A stretch of DNA of 64,000 nt from Arenicellales bacterium. Lineage in GTDB: Bacteria; Pseudomonadota; Gammaproteobacteria; Arenicellales; JAJDZL01. Of this stretch, positions 48,059-60,200 are shown piece by piece. The stretch is taken from the NCBI GenBank assembly GCA_951813075.1, contig OX638343.1, positions 486,149-550,148 of the forward strand. Direction: 5' to 3'. Position numbers and translations under genes: made by a program. The notes under the pieces are model-generated. The model was given only the letters and a program-made list of their open reading frames with translations, was not told the DNA's origin and searched no databases. Positions within the stretch are counted from its first letter, which is position 1. The number at the start of each line of letters is the position of its first letter.

Positions 48059-48112
48059 ATCCAGCAAATTAATCTGAGGCTGGCGGCTAGTCAGCAAGGG
48101 CAGGTGAGTTTG

Positions 48113-48646
48113 CTATCTTTTTTTCTTTAGCAATACATACTTGGCGCCCGACCCACCATCGACAGGGGTCGCGTTGCAGTATGCAAGAACAAATTTGTTA
48201 AGCGTCAATAATTTTTGCGTGTGCAACTTGATTTTCGAGATGCCGTCAGGCGAGTTGAGCCCCTTACCATGGATAATTTTCACGCAGCGGAATCCTGAAT
48301 TAACCGATTCGCGAAGAAATTTCTCCAAAATCGAATTCGCTTCGACGAAAGTGTAACCTCGTACATTAGTTTCATTTTGACGCGCAATCTTGCCTTGTTT
48401 CATCCGAATATAGTCTCGTCTGGGTAAACCAGACTTACACAGTTCTTCGTCACTTTCCCATTGAATGCTGGAATGATGAGGATTTTCGGACATTGATTCT
48501 TCCAATACCTTGGCTTCATCTGCAACGGTATGTTCGTTACTGGGTAAAGGTTTGTCTAGAGAATGTTCGATTTTGCCACTTGAGTCGATGGGTGTCACAC
48601 CAAGGGAATTCATCGCAGACTCGAAACTTTTGTGCTTGATTTGCAT
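48113..48646 (-). CDS. Smr-domain protein lacking the LDLH motif
   Basis: 177 residues; ATG 48646 has GAGG at ideal spacing (an ATG-less extension back to 48691 overlaps trxB). The N-terminal half is polar and disordered-looking. The C-terminal 85 residues are an Smr domain: KIIHGKG, the usual HG(R/K)G loop, and GGSGAKYVLLKK near the end. The element normally reading LDLHG is here NVRGYT, so the catalytic DxH pair is absent. Smr proteins of the SmrA/SmrB type cleave nucleic acid, SmrB cutting mRNA in collided ribosomes. Without DLH this one may only bind. Lies downstream of trxB, 19 bases away. Confidence 0.75.
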   Translation of the reverse strand: MQIKHKSFESAMNSLGVTPIDSSGKIEHSLDKPLPSNEHTVADEAKVLEESMSENPHHSSIQWESDEELCKSGLPRRDYIRMKQGKIARQNETNVRGYTFVEANSILEKFLRESVNSGFRCVKIIHGKGLNSPDGISKIKLHTQKLLTLNKFVLAYCNATPVDGGSGAKYVLLKKKR

Positions 48647-48665
48647 AGTCTGCCTCGATTCCCGA

Positions 48666-49667
<1,002 letters not shown>

Positions 49668-49675
49668 TCAATGTG

Positions 49676-49698
49676 AATTCGATTCAAACAATCGAATT
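49676..49698. promoter_or_regulatory. Inverted repeat upstream of trxB
   Basis: Perfect 8-bp inverted repeat AATTCGAT-(7)-ATCGAATT, 48 bases before the trxB start. It sits where a regulator could act on trxB, but no matching regulator or second copy is seen. The rest of the 380-base divergent region between trxB and ftsK shows no gene. Confidence 0.3.
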
Positions 49699-50009
49699 GG
49701 AAACCGATTCCGGAAGGTAAGAATTGAACTGATTTCAATCTTAGAAATTATAGAACAAACCTGAACTGAATGAGTCGGTTCAGACGGACCAAATCACCAA
49801 AATTACTAGAGTATTCGATTGATTTTTAACCGAAAGTCATGTCTTGATTCCGTAGTTCCAGCCTGCTACACAGTATTCCACAATGTTTACTCTGCGCAAA
49901 CTAAACTATAATTATGATGCCTATCTCAATGACTTCAGGTTCATCTTTAGTCGAACAGGTGCGAAATTCCATCTAATCTCTTTTAATCAAAGTCAATACA
50001 AAATTTGCT

Positions 50010-52439
50010 GTGTTTGAAAAAGGAAAACAATCCATTGCGGGACACGGAACAGAAATTCTCGTTCTTTTTCTGATTTGGACACTCGCAATAGTCCTTCTAG
50101 CAATTTTCTTCACTTACTCGGCTGATGACCCGGGCTGGAACAACAGTAATATTCTTCCAGATGACGCGAGCCCAAACAATATTGGTGGCATAGTTGGTGC
50201 CCACATCGCCGACTTGGGGATATTCACGTTTGGATACTTTGTCGCATTCATACCACTTTGCATCGCTCAATTCGGTTGGAATTACACAAGGAAGTGGATG
50301 AAAAAGGGTGATAACCCGATCCTGGTTTCAATCCTGTTTTTTGTCGGCATAATCCTCGCCATGATTGGCGGCTGTGGTCTCGAGTATCTATACTTCCCGG
50401 CGACTACTCCAAATTATGAATCAGGTGGCATTCTGGGTTTTGAAGTCACCCGTAACGCAGCTATTTTAATTGGTCCGAATTGGGAATTGGTCGCCTTTTT
50501 GTTCATCACGTTTTTCATATTGGGCACAGCGGCAATCGGGATAATCCCTTGGAATCACATTTTGAATACGACTGGTAGTCTGTTTTTGGCAACATGCAAA
50601 TTTCTGTTTGTTCCGAAATCGGTCAGAAAGGAAACAAAGGTATCGAAAGAGGCTATTGCAGATGACCCCAAAGAACAAATTGAAGAGACAAAACACAAAA
50701 CGGTGAAACGGCCACTTAAACGGCTTTCAACTGAAAAATCTGGTGCCACCTTTCGCAAGAAGGAAATAAAGTCCCGGGATAAACCAAGTCCCACCCCAAC
50801 TCGTAAAACAAAGCGAGTAGAGCCGACGATTGTGCCAATAGACAATGCAGGTTTGATCGACAAGAAACGTGTGCGATCTCCGACGTTGGCACAACAAGAC
50901 AAAGATAGCCCACCACGACCCGTCGAAAATGAAACTCCGGTTCGTCCTGAACAAGAAAAAGAATCCAAACCAGTTTTCCCGAAAACGTCTTTGTTGGACC
51001 CGTCAAACAAATACAGCAATGCATATTCGGAGCAAGAAATCTATGACATGGGCGACAAGATCGAAACCATGCTGAAAGATTTCAACGTTGTGGTGGAAGT
51101 GCGCAAGGCGCATCCCGGACCTGTAATAACACAGTTTGAGATCGAACCGGCAGCGGGTACAAAAGCAAGCCAAATTGTTAGTCTTTCCGCTGACCTTGCG
51201 AGGACATTGACTGTTCAAAGTGTCAGAGTTGTCGACAATATTCCTGGAAGCTCGTATGTCGGTATTGAAGTACCCAACAAGAAGCGTGAAATGGTTCGAC
51301 TGATAGATGGTCTTGAATCTGAAGACTACAAAAAATCAGTTCATCCGCTGACTCTGATTCTGGGTAAGGACATACGGGGCAATACAGTGCTGTCCGATCT
51401 TGCAGCTATGCCTCATTTGCTGATTGCCGGTACCACCGGCGCAGGAAAGTCAGTTTGTCTGAACGCAATCTTGCTGAGTTTCCTATTCAAGTCGACTCCG
51501 GAAAATCTAAGACTGATAATGATCGACCCGAAAATGCTTGAATTCTCAATCTACGAGGGTATTCCGCATCTTCTGACGCCAGTAATTACAGATATGAATA
51601 AGACCGAGAATGCGCTTCGCTGGTGTATCGCAGAAATGGAACGTCGCTTTCGACTGATGGCCGAGCTGGGGGTTCGAAATCTAGACAATCTGAACGATAC
51701 GATCCGCAAATCCAAAAAAGCAATTCCGGACCCACTGAGTCAAGACCCTGAAACAGCTGACGTCCTTAAACCTCTTCCATACATAGTTTTCATCATCGAT
51801 GAACTATCAGATCTCATCATGGTGATGGGAAAGAAGGCAGAAGAATTGATCATCCGTATCGCGCAGAGAGCAAGAGCAGCCGGTATTCATCTGATTGTCG
51901 CGACCCAACGGCCTTCGACTGATGTAATCAGAGGAGTACTGAAAGCGAATATTCCAACAAGAATTGGGTTTAAGGTGGCATCCAATGCCGATTCCAGAAC
52001 GATTCTCGATCAGGTAGGTGCAGAAAACCTTCTAGGTGCGGGTGACATGCTGTTTCTACCACCCGGCAGTGCATCGCTGATGCGCGTTCATGGCGCGTTT
52101 GTCTCGGATGATGAGGTCAAAAGAGTGGTAGACAGCGTCAAGCATGCCAGCAAACCGACTTATGACGAGAGTCTAACCGCAGCTATCAGCAATCCGGAAG
52201 GTGCTGGTAGTTTTGGTGGTGCAAGCATCGCTCAAGGGGAAGAAGATGAGCTTTACAGCAAAGCTGTAGACTTTGTGATTCGGTCCAGACGTCCGACTAT
52301 ATCATCTGTACAGAGATTCTTGCGAATAGGTTATAACAGGGCTGCCAGATTGATTGAAACCATGGAGGAGGCCGGAGTCATCGGCCCGGTTCAGGCAGGT
52401 GGTAAACGCGAAGTGCTGGTTCCTCCCCCGGATGATTGA
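50010..52439 (+). CDS. ftsK: DNA translocase FtsK
   Basis: 809 residues, GTG start. N-terminal membrane part with four helices (LVLFLIWTLAIVLLAIFFTY the first), a basic Pro/Lys linker (about 200-330), and the C-terminal motor: Walker A LIAGTTGAGKSVCLNAILL, Walker B PYIVFIIDELSDLIMV, plus the DNA-reading gamma domain (from about 745, AVDFVIRSRRPTISSVQRFL). It pumps DNA at the septum and activates XerCD; XerD is at 5.7 kb. lolA follows immediately. Confidence 0.96.
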   Translation: MFEKGKQSIAGHGTEILVLFLIWTLAIVLLAIFFTYSADDPGWNNSNILPDDASPNNIGGIVGAHIADLGIFTFGYFVAFIPLCIAQFGWNYTRKWMKKGDNPILVSILFFVGIILAMIGGCGLEYLYFPATTPNYESGGILGFEVTRNAAILIGPNWELVAFLFITFFILGTAAIGIIPWNHILNTTGSLFLATCKFLFVPKSVRKETKVSKEAIADDPKEQIEETKHKTVKRPLKRLSTEKSGATFRKKEIKSRDKPSPTPTRKTKRVEPTIVPIDNAGLIDKKRVRSPTLAQQDKDSPPRPVENETPVRPEQEKESKPVFPKTSLLDPSNKYSNAYSEQEIYDMGDKIETMLKDFNVVVEVRKAHPGPVITQFEIEPAAGTKASQIVSLSADLARTLTVQSVRVVDNIPGSSYVGIEVPNKKREMVRLIDGLESEDYKKSVHPLTLILGKDIRGNTVLSDLAAMPHLLIAGTTGAGKSVCLNAILLSFLFKSTPENLRLIMIDPKMLEFSIYEGIPHLLTPVITDMNKTENALRWCIAEMERRFRLMAELGVRNLDNLNDTIRKSKKAIPDPLSQDPETADVLKPLPYIVFIIDELSDLIMVMGKKAEELIIRIAQRARAAGIHLIVATQRPSTDVIRGVLKANIPTRIGFKVASNADSRTILDQVGAENLLGAGDMLFLPPGSASLMRVHGAFVSDDEVKRVVDSVKHASKPTYDESLTAAISNPEGAGSFGGASIAQGEEDELYSKAVDFVIRSRRPTISSVQRFLRIGYNRAARLIETMEEAGVIGPVQAGGKREVLVPPPDD

Positions 52440-52440
52440 T

Positions 52441-53085
52441 GTGAAACAAGCCATACTTAAACTCGTTACATATGCAACAGTAACCCTGTTTGGCGTTTCT
52501 TCAATCACAACTTTTGGTTCGGAATCGACGGATCGCTTCGATAAATTTTTCAGCGAAACGTCTACATACTTTGCGGAATTTCATCAATTGATCCTCGATG
52601 AAGGGTTACATGTCGTCGAGGAAACTACAGGATTGATGTGGATGAAGCGCCCGGATCGGTTTCGTTGGGAATACTTTGAACCGTTTGCCCAGACGATCAT
52701 AGGCGATGGAACAGATGTCTGGATTTATGATCCTGAACTTCAACAGACCACGGTTCGCCATTTTGCTGACGTCGTCAATCGCAGTGCAGCGGAAATTTTG
52801 GCTGGGATCGATAATGTGAAAGAATTCTATCATGTCGAGGACAAAGGTGTTCAAGGCGAAATTGCCTGGGTTTCGCTTATACCCAAGGATGAGGATTCTG
52901 GACAGTTTCAGTCAATGCATCTTGGTTTCGACAAACGCACCCTCAGCGTCATTCAGATTCTGGAAAATTTGGGCAATACAACTCGATTGCAATTCTACGA
53001 TTCCATGATCAACGAACAATTCGACGTAGCAACGTTTCAATTCGAGGTGCCGGAGGATGTCGATTTGATTGATGCCCGCGAGTAA
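52441..53085 (+). CDS. lolA: Outer-membrane lipoprotein carrier LolA
   Basis: 214 residues from GTG 52441 (ATG 52432, overlapping ftsK, is an alternative). Signal peptide with LVTYATVTLFGVSSI; periplasmic domain with LILDEGLHVVEETTGLMWMK, RPDRFRWEYFEPFAQTIIGD, DVWIYDPELQQTTV, the LolA pattern. It ferries lipoproteins from LolCDE to LolB. Sits between ftsK and rarA, the classical order. Confidence 0.93.
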   Translation: MKQAILKLVTYATVTLFGVSSITTFGSESTDRFDKFFSETSTYFAEFHQLILDEGLHVVEETTGLMWMKRPDRFRWEYFEPFAQTIIGDGTDVWIYDPELQQTTVRHFADVVNRSAAEILAGIDNVKEFYHVEDKGVQGEIAWVSLIPKDEDSGQFQSMHLGFDKRTLSVIQILENLGNTTRLQFYDSMINEQFDVATFQFEVPEDVDLIDARE

Positions 53086-53115
53086 AGCCGATTAACAAGC
53101 GTCGCACAAGATGGA

Positions 53116-54438
53116 GTGAAAAAACCGACTGAAAAAACAATCAGTGATCATCCTCGGCTTACGCCTCTTGCCGAACGGATGCGACCTGAAACACTTGAAG
53201 ACATTTTTGGGCAGAACGATCTGCTTGCACCTGATAAACCATTGGGAATCGCAATCAGGTCGAAGCTTCCCCACTCATTGGTTTTGTGGGGCCCGCCGGG
53301 AAGTGGCAAGACGACGCTGGCAAGAATTATTTCCAATTCATTGGACGCAAATCTGTTGACAATTTCTGGCGTCGACAGCGGAATCAAGGAGATTCGAGAA
53401 GCGACCCGGTTAGGCAAGGAAGCGAAGGCCGAGGGTCGTGCTACAGTCTTGTTTGTCGACGAGGTTCATCGATTCAATAAATCTCAGCAGGATGTGTTTC
53501 TTCCTCATGTCGAGCGCGGTGACGTGATTTTCGTTGGTGCGACAACCGAAAATCCCGGATTTGAACTAAACAGCTCACTACTTTCCAGACTGAAAGTTTA
53601 TGTGCTCAAGCCTCTGCAGACTGACGATATTCGTAAAGTTATCGCAAGATGTATGGCCGTTGGCGTTGACGTACTGCCCAAATCATTTTCACTTTCGGAA
53701 GAGGCATGCACCATATTTGCCGAGTCTGCCAGCGGAGACGCACGTCGTGCAATCAATTTTATTGAAGTAGCTGCCAGTATCGTACAAAGCGACGAAAACG
53801 TGACTGTATCCGCATCACTTGCAGCAGAAATTGTCGGCCAGCCTACCGCAAGATTCGACAAGCGTGGCGATGTCTATTATGAATTGATTTCCGCAATGCA
53901 TAAATCGGTTCGCGGCTCAGATCCCGATGCCAGCCTCTACTGGCTGGCAAGAATGTTGAAAGGCGGATGTGACCCGCTCTACATCGCCAGGCGAATTGTA
54001 CGGATCGCGAGCGAAGATATCGGAAACGCTGATCCCAACGCACTCAACATCACACTCAATGCCTGGGATGCTTATCGACGTTTGGGAACTCCAGAGGGAG
54101 AGCTGGCTATCGCTCAGGCAGTTATCTATCTTGCTTGCTGTCCAAAGAGCAACGCGGCCTATAAGGCATTTGGTGAAGCCTGTGACGACGCTGACAGACA
54201 CAACCACGTTGACGTACCGATGCATTTGCGCAACGCACCGACGCAATTGATGAATGAACTTGGTTACGGCGATGGCTATCGATATGCGCACGATGAGCCT
54301 GATGGGATCGCCGCAGGAGAAAAATATTTCCCTGATGGTATGAAAAATGCCACCTACTATCGTCCGGTAGAACGTGGTGTTGAGAAACGAATCAAACAAT
54401 ATCTTGAGTCATTTCGCAACCAGACTCGCTCCGATTGA
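53116..54438 (+). CDS. rarA: Replication-associated recombination protein A
   Basis: 440 residues, GTG start. AAA+ clamp-loader-like ATPase (MgsA/RarA). RPETLEDIFGQNDLL near the N-terminus, Walker A WGPPGSGKTTLARI, Walker B LFVDEVHRFNKSQQD, sensor GATTENPGFELNSSLLSR, and C-terminal MLKGGCDPLYIARRIVRIAS and GYGDGYRYAHDEP. Acts at stalled forks. The ftsK-lolA-rarA-serS order is preserved. Confidence 0.95.
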   Translation: MKKPTEKTISDHPRLTPLAERMRPETLEDIFGQNDLLAPDKPLGIAIRSKLPHSLVLWGPPGSGKTTLARIISNSLDANLLTISGVDSGIKEIREATRLGKEAKAEGRATVLFVDEVHRFNKSQQDVFLPHVERGDVIFVGATTENPGFELNSSLLSRLKVYVLKPLQTDDIRKVIARCMAVGVDVLPKSFSLSEEACTIFAESASGDARRAINFIEVAASIVQSDENVTVSASLAAEIVGQPTARFDKRGDVYYELISAMHKSVRGSDPDASLYWLARMLKGGCDPLYIARRIVRIASEDIGNADPNALNITLNAWDAYRRLGTPEGELAIAQAVIYLACCPKSNAAYKAFGEACDDADRHNHVDVPMHLRNAPTQLMNELGYGDGYRYAHDEPDGIAAGEKYFPDGMKNATYYRPVERGVEKRIKQYLESFRNQTRSD

Positions 54439-54549
54439 GATAAAGCGCTAAAGGAGAAACTTCGACAGGCACGAAGCGAACTTTGTTGAAACCTTATAAT
54501 TGACTTTTGAATTCATCGGGATTCCATTAATCCTTGCATCGATTATTGA

Positions 54550-55893
<1,344 letters not shown>

Positions 55894-55929
55894 TCGATTC
55901 AATTTGAGACTGGATTGTCAGGCAACTGA

Positions 55930-57369
55930 TCAGCGTTTTCGATCAACGGGTTTTCGAGGGATGTAGAGGTCTGTTACAGTCCCTTGATAGACTTCCGCAG
56001 CAAAATTGATTGTTTCCGACAAAGTTGGATGCGCATGTACGGTCAACGCCAAGTCTTCTGCATCCGATCCCATCTCGATTGCCAGTGCTGCTTCCGCGAT
56101 CAGCTCGCCTGCATTAGGTCCTGCGATTCCAGCGCCGATCAGTCGATCTGATTCGGGGTCGAACAGAAGTTTGGTTATTCCTTCAGGTCGAGACATTGAT
56201 AGTGCACGGCCGCTCGCACGCCACGGAAATACCGACTTCTTGACAGCAAGGCCGGATCGTTTGGCATCTTTCTCAGTTACACCGACCCAGGCAATTTCCG
56301 GGTCCGTATAGGCAACGGAAGGTATGATCGAGGTGTCGAACCCCGATTTGATTCCTGATACAACTTCTGCGGCGACCTTGCCTTGATGAGTGGCTCGGTG
56401 CGCTAGCATTGGATGGCCGGTTATGTCGCCAATCGCATAGATTCCATCGACATTGGTTCTTTGTTGTGCATCAACCGGAATGAACCCTCGCTTATCGACA
56501 ATAACACCTGCGGCTTTTGCGTTAACAAAATCACCATTTGGGATACGTCCTACAGCGGCGAGAATCATGTCAAAATTTTGGATGATTTTGCCTTCGCTGT
56601 TTTCAAATTCGACGGTCAGTTCTTCTTTATCTGCGTCAATGGAAATCACTTTGGTATTGAGAAGAATATTCTCATACTTCTTTTTCACTCGCGAAGTAAG
56701 TGGTTTCACGATGTCAGTATCTGCTTCCGCGATCAGAGAATCCAGGATTTCGACAATCGTCACAGCGGTGCCGAGTTCGTGATAGACGGTTGCCAATTCA
56801 AGTCCGATAATCCCACCTCCAATAATCAACAATCGTTTCGGAATCTGTTCAAGGGATAGTGCGCCTGTCGAGTCGACAATGCGAGGATCATCAGGCAGAA
56901 AAGGCAGGGACGCGGGACGTGAACCGGCTGCAATAATCGCATCTCTGAAATAGACTCGGCTGGAACTTGACTCATCGACAACATTGATAGCGTCAGAACT
57001 TGTGAACTGACCGACCCCGGTGATGACCTCGACACCTCTTTGTTTGGCAATTGCCGCAAGGCCACCTGTCAGCTGCCCAATGACTTTGTCGACCCACTTG
57101 CGTAGATGTTGATGATTAATTTTCGGCGCGTCAAACAGTACACCACACTCCTTGATCTCAGCCGCCTCACAGACGACTTTGGCCACATGAAGCAAGGCTT
57201 TCGATGGAATGCATCCGACGTTGAGGCAGACACCGCCAAGTTGTGGATAGCGTTCGATCAGAACGGTCTTCTTGCCTAGATCAGCAGCTCTGAATGCAGC
57301 TGTATATCCGCCAGGACCAGAGCCTAGTACAGCAACATCAAAATGAATTTCGTGGTCTCTTGTATCCAA
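55930..57369 (-). CDS. lpdA: Dihydrolipoyl dehydrogenase (E3)
   Basis: 479 residues. FAD-binding VAVLGSGPGGYTAAFRAADL, redox disulfide GGVCLNVGCIPSKALLHVAK, NAD-binding LLIIGGGIIGLELATVYHEL, and C-terminal catalytic HAHPTLSE with the active-site His. Third gene of the pyruvate dehydrogenase complex, 29 bases after aceF on the minus strand. Unlike some long E3 forms it has no N-terminal lipoyl domain. Confidence 0.96.
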   Translation of the reverse strand: MDTRDHEIHFDVAVLGSGPGGYTAAFRAADLGKKTVLIERYPQLGGVCLNVGCIPSKALLHVAKVVCEAAEIKECGVLFDAPKINHQHLRKWVDKVIGQLTGGLAAIAKQRGVEVITGVGQFTSSDAINVVDESSSSRVYFRDAIIAAGSRPASLPFLPDDPRIVDSTGALSLEQIPKRLLIIGGGIIGLELATVYHELGTAVTIVEILDSLIAEADTDIVKPLTSRVKKKYENILLNTKVISIDADKEELTVEFENSEGKIIQNFDMILAAVGRIPNGDFVNAKAAGVIVDKRGFIPVDAQQRTNVDGIYAIGDITGHPMLAHRATHQGKVAAEVVSGIKSGFDTSIIPSVAYTDPEIAWVGVTEKDAKRSGLAVKKSVFPWRASGRALSMSRPEGITKLLFDPESDRLIGAGIAGPNAGELIAEAALAIEMGSDAEDLALTVHAHPTLSETINFAAEVYQGTVTDLYIPRKPVDRKR

Positions 57370-57398
57370 GTTTCAAATACCTGAATGGCGCGATGCAC

Positions 57399-58736
57399 TT
57401 AGAGTAGAATTCGCCTGGAATCGAATAATAGTTGACAGACGAACTTTACAAAACGTGCCGCCTCAGCCCCGTCTATAACCCGATGGTCATAGGAAAGTGA
57501 CAAAGGCAGCATGGTTTTCCACTCGACACCAACATCGCTTGGGAATGCGGCTTGGTGATTTCTGCTCACACCCAAGATTGCCACTTCTGGCGGGTTGATG
57601 ATTGGTGTAAAAAACCGCCCTCCGATTCCACCAAGACTGGAGATCGTAAAACAACCTCCCTGGAAGTCTGTCGGGGTTAATTTGCCCGAACGTGCTTTTT
57701 CGCCGAGATCTTGCAGTGTTCTGGCGATTTCAAGCACACCAAGCTTTTGGATATCTCGAATCACCGGAACCACCAAACCATTCGGAGTATCAACAGCAAC
57801 TCCGATATTGAAATAATTCTTCATGATCAGACTCTGCCGGTCTGGGGAGAGCGACGCGTTGAAATTCGGATACTGTTGAAGCGCATTGATAATCGCCTTG
57901 CAGATGAACGCGAGTATCGTCACGCGAGTGCCAGAAATTTTTTCTTCAGCGTCAATGGCTTTTCTAAAAATTTCCAGCTCAGTAATATCTGCTTCATCAT
58001 GGTGGGTGACGTGAGGAATGTCCAACCATGCTCGATGTAATCGATCTCCGGTAATTCGCTTGATCTTGGAGAGTCTGACTGATTCGATCGGGCCGAATTG
58101 GGAAAAATCCACTTCCGGAATCGGTGGCGGTCCGATAAACCCACCGCGAGCATGTGAGAACCCCTCCTGAAGGATGTTCTTGACATAGCTTTGCACATCG
58201 TCCTTTATGATTCGACCTTTGGCACCTGTACCTCTAATTTGCGAAAGATCAGCACCAAGTTCTCGGGCAAAACGCCGCACCGCAGGACTTGCATGTGCGA
58301 GAGTCCCTTTTGCCCGTTCGACAGGTGGTGGTAATACAGGCGGTCTTTTTGGAGCAAATGGATCAGAATCGACTGTAACGGCGGGGTCACTTTCGTCAAC
58401 GGATTCAGCAGGAGACTCTTCCGCCATAGTCTCGGCGGACTCTTTTTCAGGATTCTCTGGCTCAGGTTCCGATTCCTGTGCAGTTTCTATTTCGGAAACA
58501 CCTTTAAGCATCAGAATGGCATCTCCTTCAGAAATTTTGTCTCCAACAGAAACTACAATTTCCACTACCTCGCCGGATTCAGGAGCTGGTACGTCCATTG
58601 TAGCCTTGTCGCTCTCGAGTGTGACAAGTGAATCTTCGGCAGAAACCGTATCGCCCGATGCAACATGGATTTCAATAATTTCCACGTCGGTAAAATCACC
58701 AATGTCAGGCAGTTTTACCGTAAAGAGATCACTCAT
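57399..58736 (-). CDS. aceF: Pyruvate dehydrogenase E2 (dihydrolipoyl acetyltransferase)
   Basis: 445 residues. One lipoyl domain (1-75) with lipoylated Lys44 in LESDKATMDVP, an acidic Glu/Pro/Ser linker, a peripheral subunit-binding domain (about 150-185) with ASPAVRRFARELGADLSQI, and the catalytic domain (about 215-445) ending LSYDHRVIDGAEAARFVKF with the active-site His. A single lipoyl domain is fewer than the three of E. coli E2. Acts with AceE and Lpd. A dioxygenase and a small gene separate it from aceE. Confidence 0.95.
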   Translation of the reverse strand: MSDLFTVKLPDIGDFTDVEIIEIHVASGDTVSAEDSLVTLESDKATMDVPAPESGEVVEIVVSVGDKISEGDAILMLKGVSEIETAQESEPEPENPEKESAETMAEESPAESVDESDPAVTVDSDPFAPKRPPVLPPPVERAKGTLAHASPAVRRFARELGADLSQIRGTGAKGRIIKDDVQSYVKNILQEGFSHARGGFIGPPPIPEVDFSQFGPIESVRLSKIKRITGDRLHRAWLDIPHVTHHDEADITELEIFRKAIDAEEKISGTRVTILAFICKAIINALQQYPNFNASLSPDRQSLIMKNYFNIGVAVDTPNGLVVPVIRDIQKLGVLEIARTLQDLGEKARSGKLTPTDFQGGCFTISSLGGIGGRFFTPIINPPEVAILGVSRNHQAAFPSDVGVEWKTMLPLSLSYDHRVIDGAEAARFVKFVCQLLFDSRRILL

Positions 58737-58831
58737 TGCAGTACCAAAATGTAGTGTGTTGAAATGGAAGGACGGGGATTGTATTCATGACTAACCTTGC
58801 CCAAAGGTCAGTCCTGGCCAAGGTGTTTGCA

Positions 58832-59182
58832 TCAATTGCATGGCAATTTTATATTCCAGACAAGATTCTGTTGCAGTTCGCCGCACGCGGAGCACGAATT
58901 ATTCTGATCAAGTTCCGTTTTCCGCCTGAAACTTGAGATCAATCTGTCTACCACTTCCTTCGCTGATCGGTGTATCCCTTGAACGGATTCAATTTGTTTT
59001 TTAATCTTTTCGAGGAAATGCTCCCAGACACAACGAGTTGCCTCGAGACATAGATCAAGTTGCCCGGCACTATGTTCGAAATTAGGATGCAGATCGAACT
59101 TGACGTTTTTGTAACTCATTAAAATTACGAATTTCGAAAAATATTGGATAAATTCAAGTACATTATCGTACAAAGACTTCAC
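58832..59182 (-). CDS. Small protein with CxxC, unknown function
   Basis: 116 residues if GTG at 59180-59182 is the start; the open frame extends further into phyH, but this start lies 10 bases after the phyH stop and gives a coupled arrangement. The product is helical, with EHSAGQLDLCLEATRCVWEH and a C-terminal CSACGE motif that could bind metal or form a disulfide. I recognise no family. It is flanked by phyH and aceF, all on the minus strand. The ribosome site is weak, so the start is uncertain. Confidence 0.45.
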   Translation of the reverse strand: MKSLYDNVLEFIQYFSKFVILMSYKNVKFDLHPNFEHSAGQLDLCLEATRCVWEHFLEKIKKQIESVQGIHRSAKEVVDRLISSFRRKTELDQNNSCSACGELQQNLVWNIKLPCN

Positions 59183-59192
59183 TGCCTGTAAG

Positions 59193-60080
59193 TTACCTGG
59201 CTTCTTCTTGCTGGAGAGCGAAGATAGAAGTATATCCTCCCGACCAATCAGGAGGAATTTGACATGGTCGATCATCATGATGCGCCCAGCGTGCCGTCTT
59301 ACCTCGCACAATCGTTTGATAAAATTTGGAAGGAGTCGGAACCGGCGTATATGGCATCGCATCCGCTGACGAATAAACATTAAGAAGTAACGGACGTCCA
59401 ACAGATGACCGATTTGGCATTGAAGAATGCAGCGTCCTGCAATTGTGTATTGTGAGGGATCCGGCAGGGCCACTCAATTCTGTCGCGTGGGTTGTATCCA
59501 GATTTGAAGCATCATCTATGTTGAGGCATCCCATCCACTGACCCGATTCGTTATATTGGTCGTACAAATCATGTTTGTGGCTCTTGGGTAGAACAACCAG
59601 CGGACCTTGTTCAGGACTGCAGTCATAAAGATAGAGCCCTACGGTGAGCGGACTGTAGTTCGTGTGTGGCCAAAATTGGATGTCCTGATGCCATTTGACT
59701 TCCTCGCCACCATGTGCCCATTTGAAATTTAGTTTCGAATGGTGAAACTTGACATCCGGACCGACTAAATCAGCCACAATATCCGTGATCAATGAATTCG
59801 ATGCAAATTCCCAGTACGTATCGCTCTGGTCGTTCGGACTGGTTAGCCGCCTAAGTCGGGGATTTTCAGAACTGTGATCTTTCTCAATGTCCCAGATCAC
59901 ATCGGAAACGCTAATCGATCGACTGAATTCTATCATCTCGTCGGTTACAGCACGAAGCCGTTTCAACCAGTATTCTGGAATAGCACTCTCCAACAGGAGA
60001 TAGCCATTTTCAAAATAAAAATGCCTTTGATCATCACTAAGTGTGTTGGGTGGGTACTGAATGATTTCGTCAACTTTCAT
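59193..60080 (-). CDS. Phytanoyl-CoA dioxygenase (PhyH) family protein
   Basis: 295 residues; ATG 60080 follows an AAGGA site. Fe(II)/2OG dioxygenase: the iron triad is H131 and D133 in VKWHQDIQFW, and the distal His in IHNCRTLHSSMPN; the Arg that binds 2-oxoglutarate falls in SSVGRPLLLNVYSS. Substrates of bacterial PhyH proteins are diverse (ectoine-like osmolytes, natural products, lipids), so the substrate is unknown. It is inserted between aceE and aceF, which is unusual, and shares strand and close spacing with them, suggesting cotranscription with the pyruvate dehydrogenase genes. Confidence 0.85.
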   Translation of the reverse strand: MKVDEIIQYPPNTLSDDQRHFYFENGYLLLESAIPEYWLKRLRAVTDEMIEFSRSISVSDVIWDIEKDHSSENPRLRRLTSPNDQSDTYWEFASNSLITDIVADLVGPDVKFHHSKLNFKWAHGGEEVKWHQDIQFWPHTNYSPLTVGLYLYDCSPEQGPLVVLPKSHKHDLYDQYNESGQWMGCLNIDDASNLDTTHATELSGPAGSLTIHNCRTLHSSMPNRSSVGRPLLLNVYSSADAMPYTPVPTPSKFYQTIVRGKTARWAHHDDRPCQIPPDWSGGYTSIFALQQEEAR

Positions 60081-60200
60081 TTCCTTACCTCTACCAAACA
60101 ATCGTAATTTTTTTGAAGTCTATTGTTTGACTTACTTTTCGATGCGTGCTCGGGAAGCCTTCGAGACTCACTCTCGTTTCTTCTCCACCGCAATCTTATT

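Noticed and set aside
56413..56859. 148-codon plus-strand ORF opposite lpd
   Set aside because: Complement of a well-supported conserved gene; its sequence has no coding character of its own.
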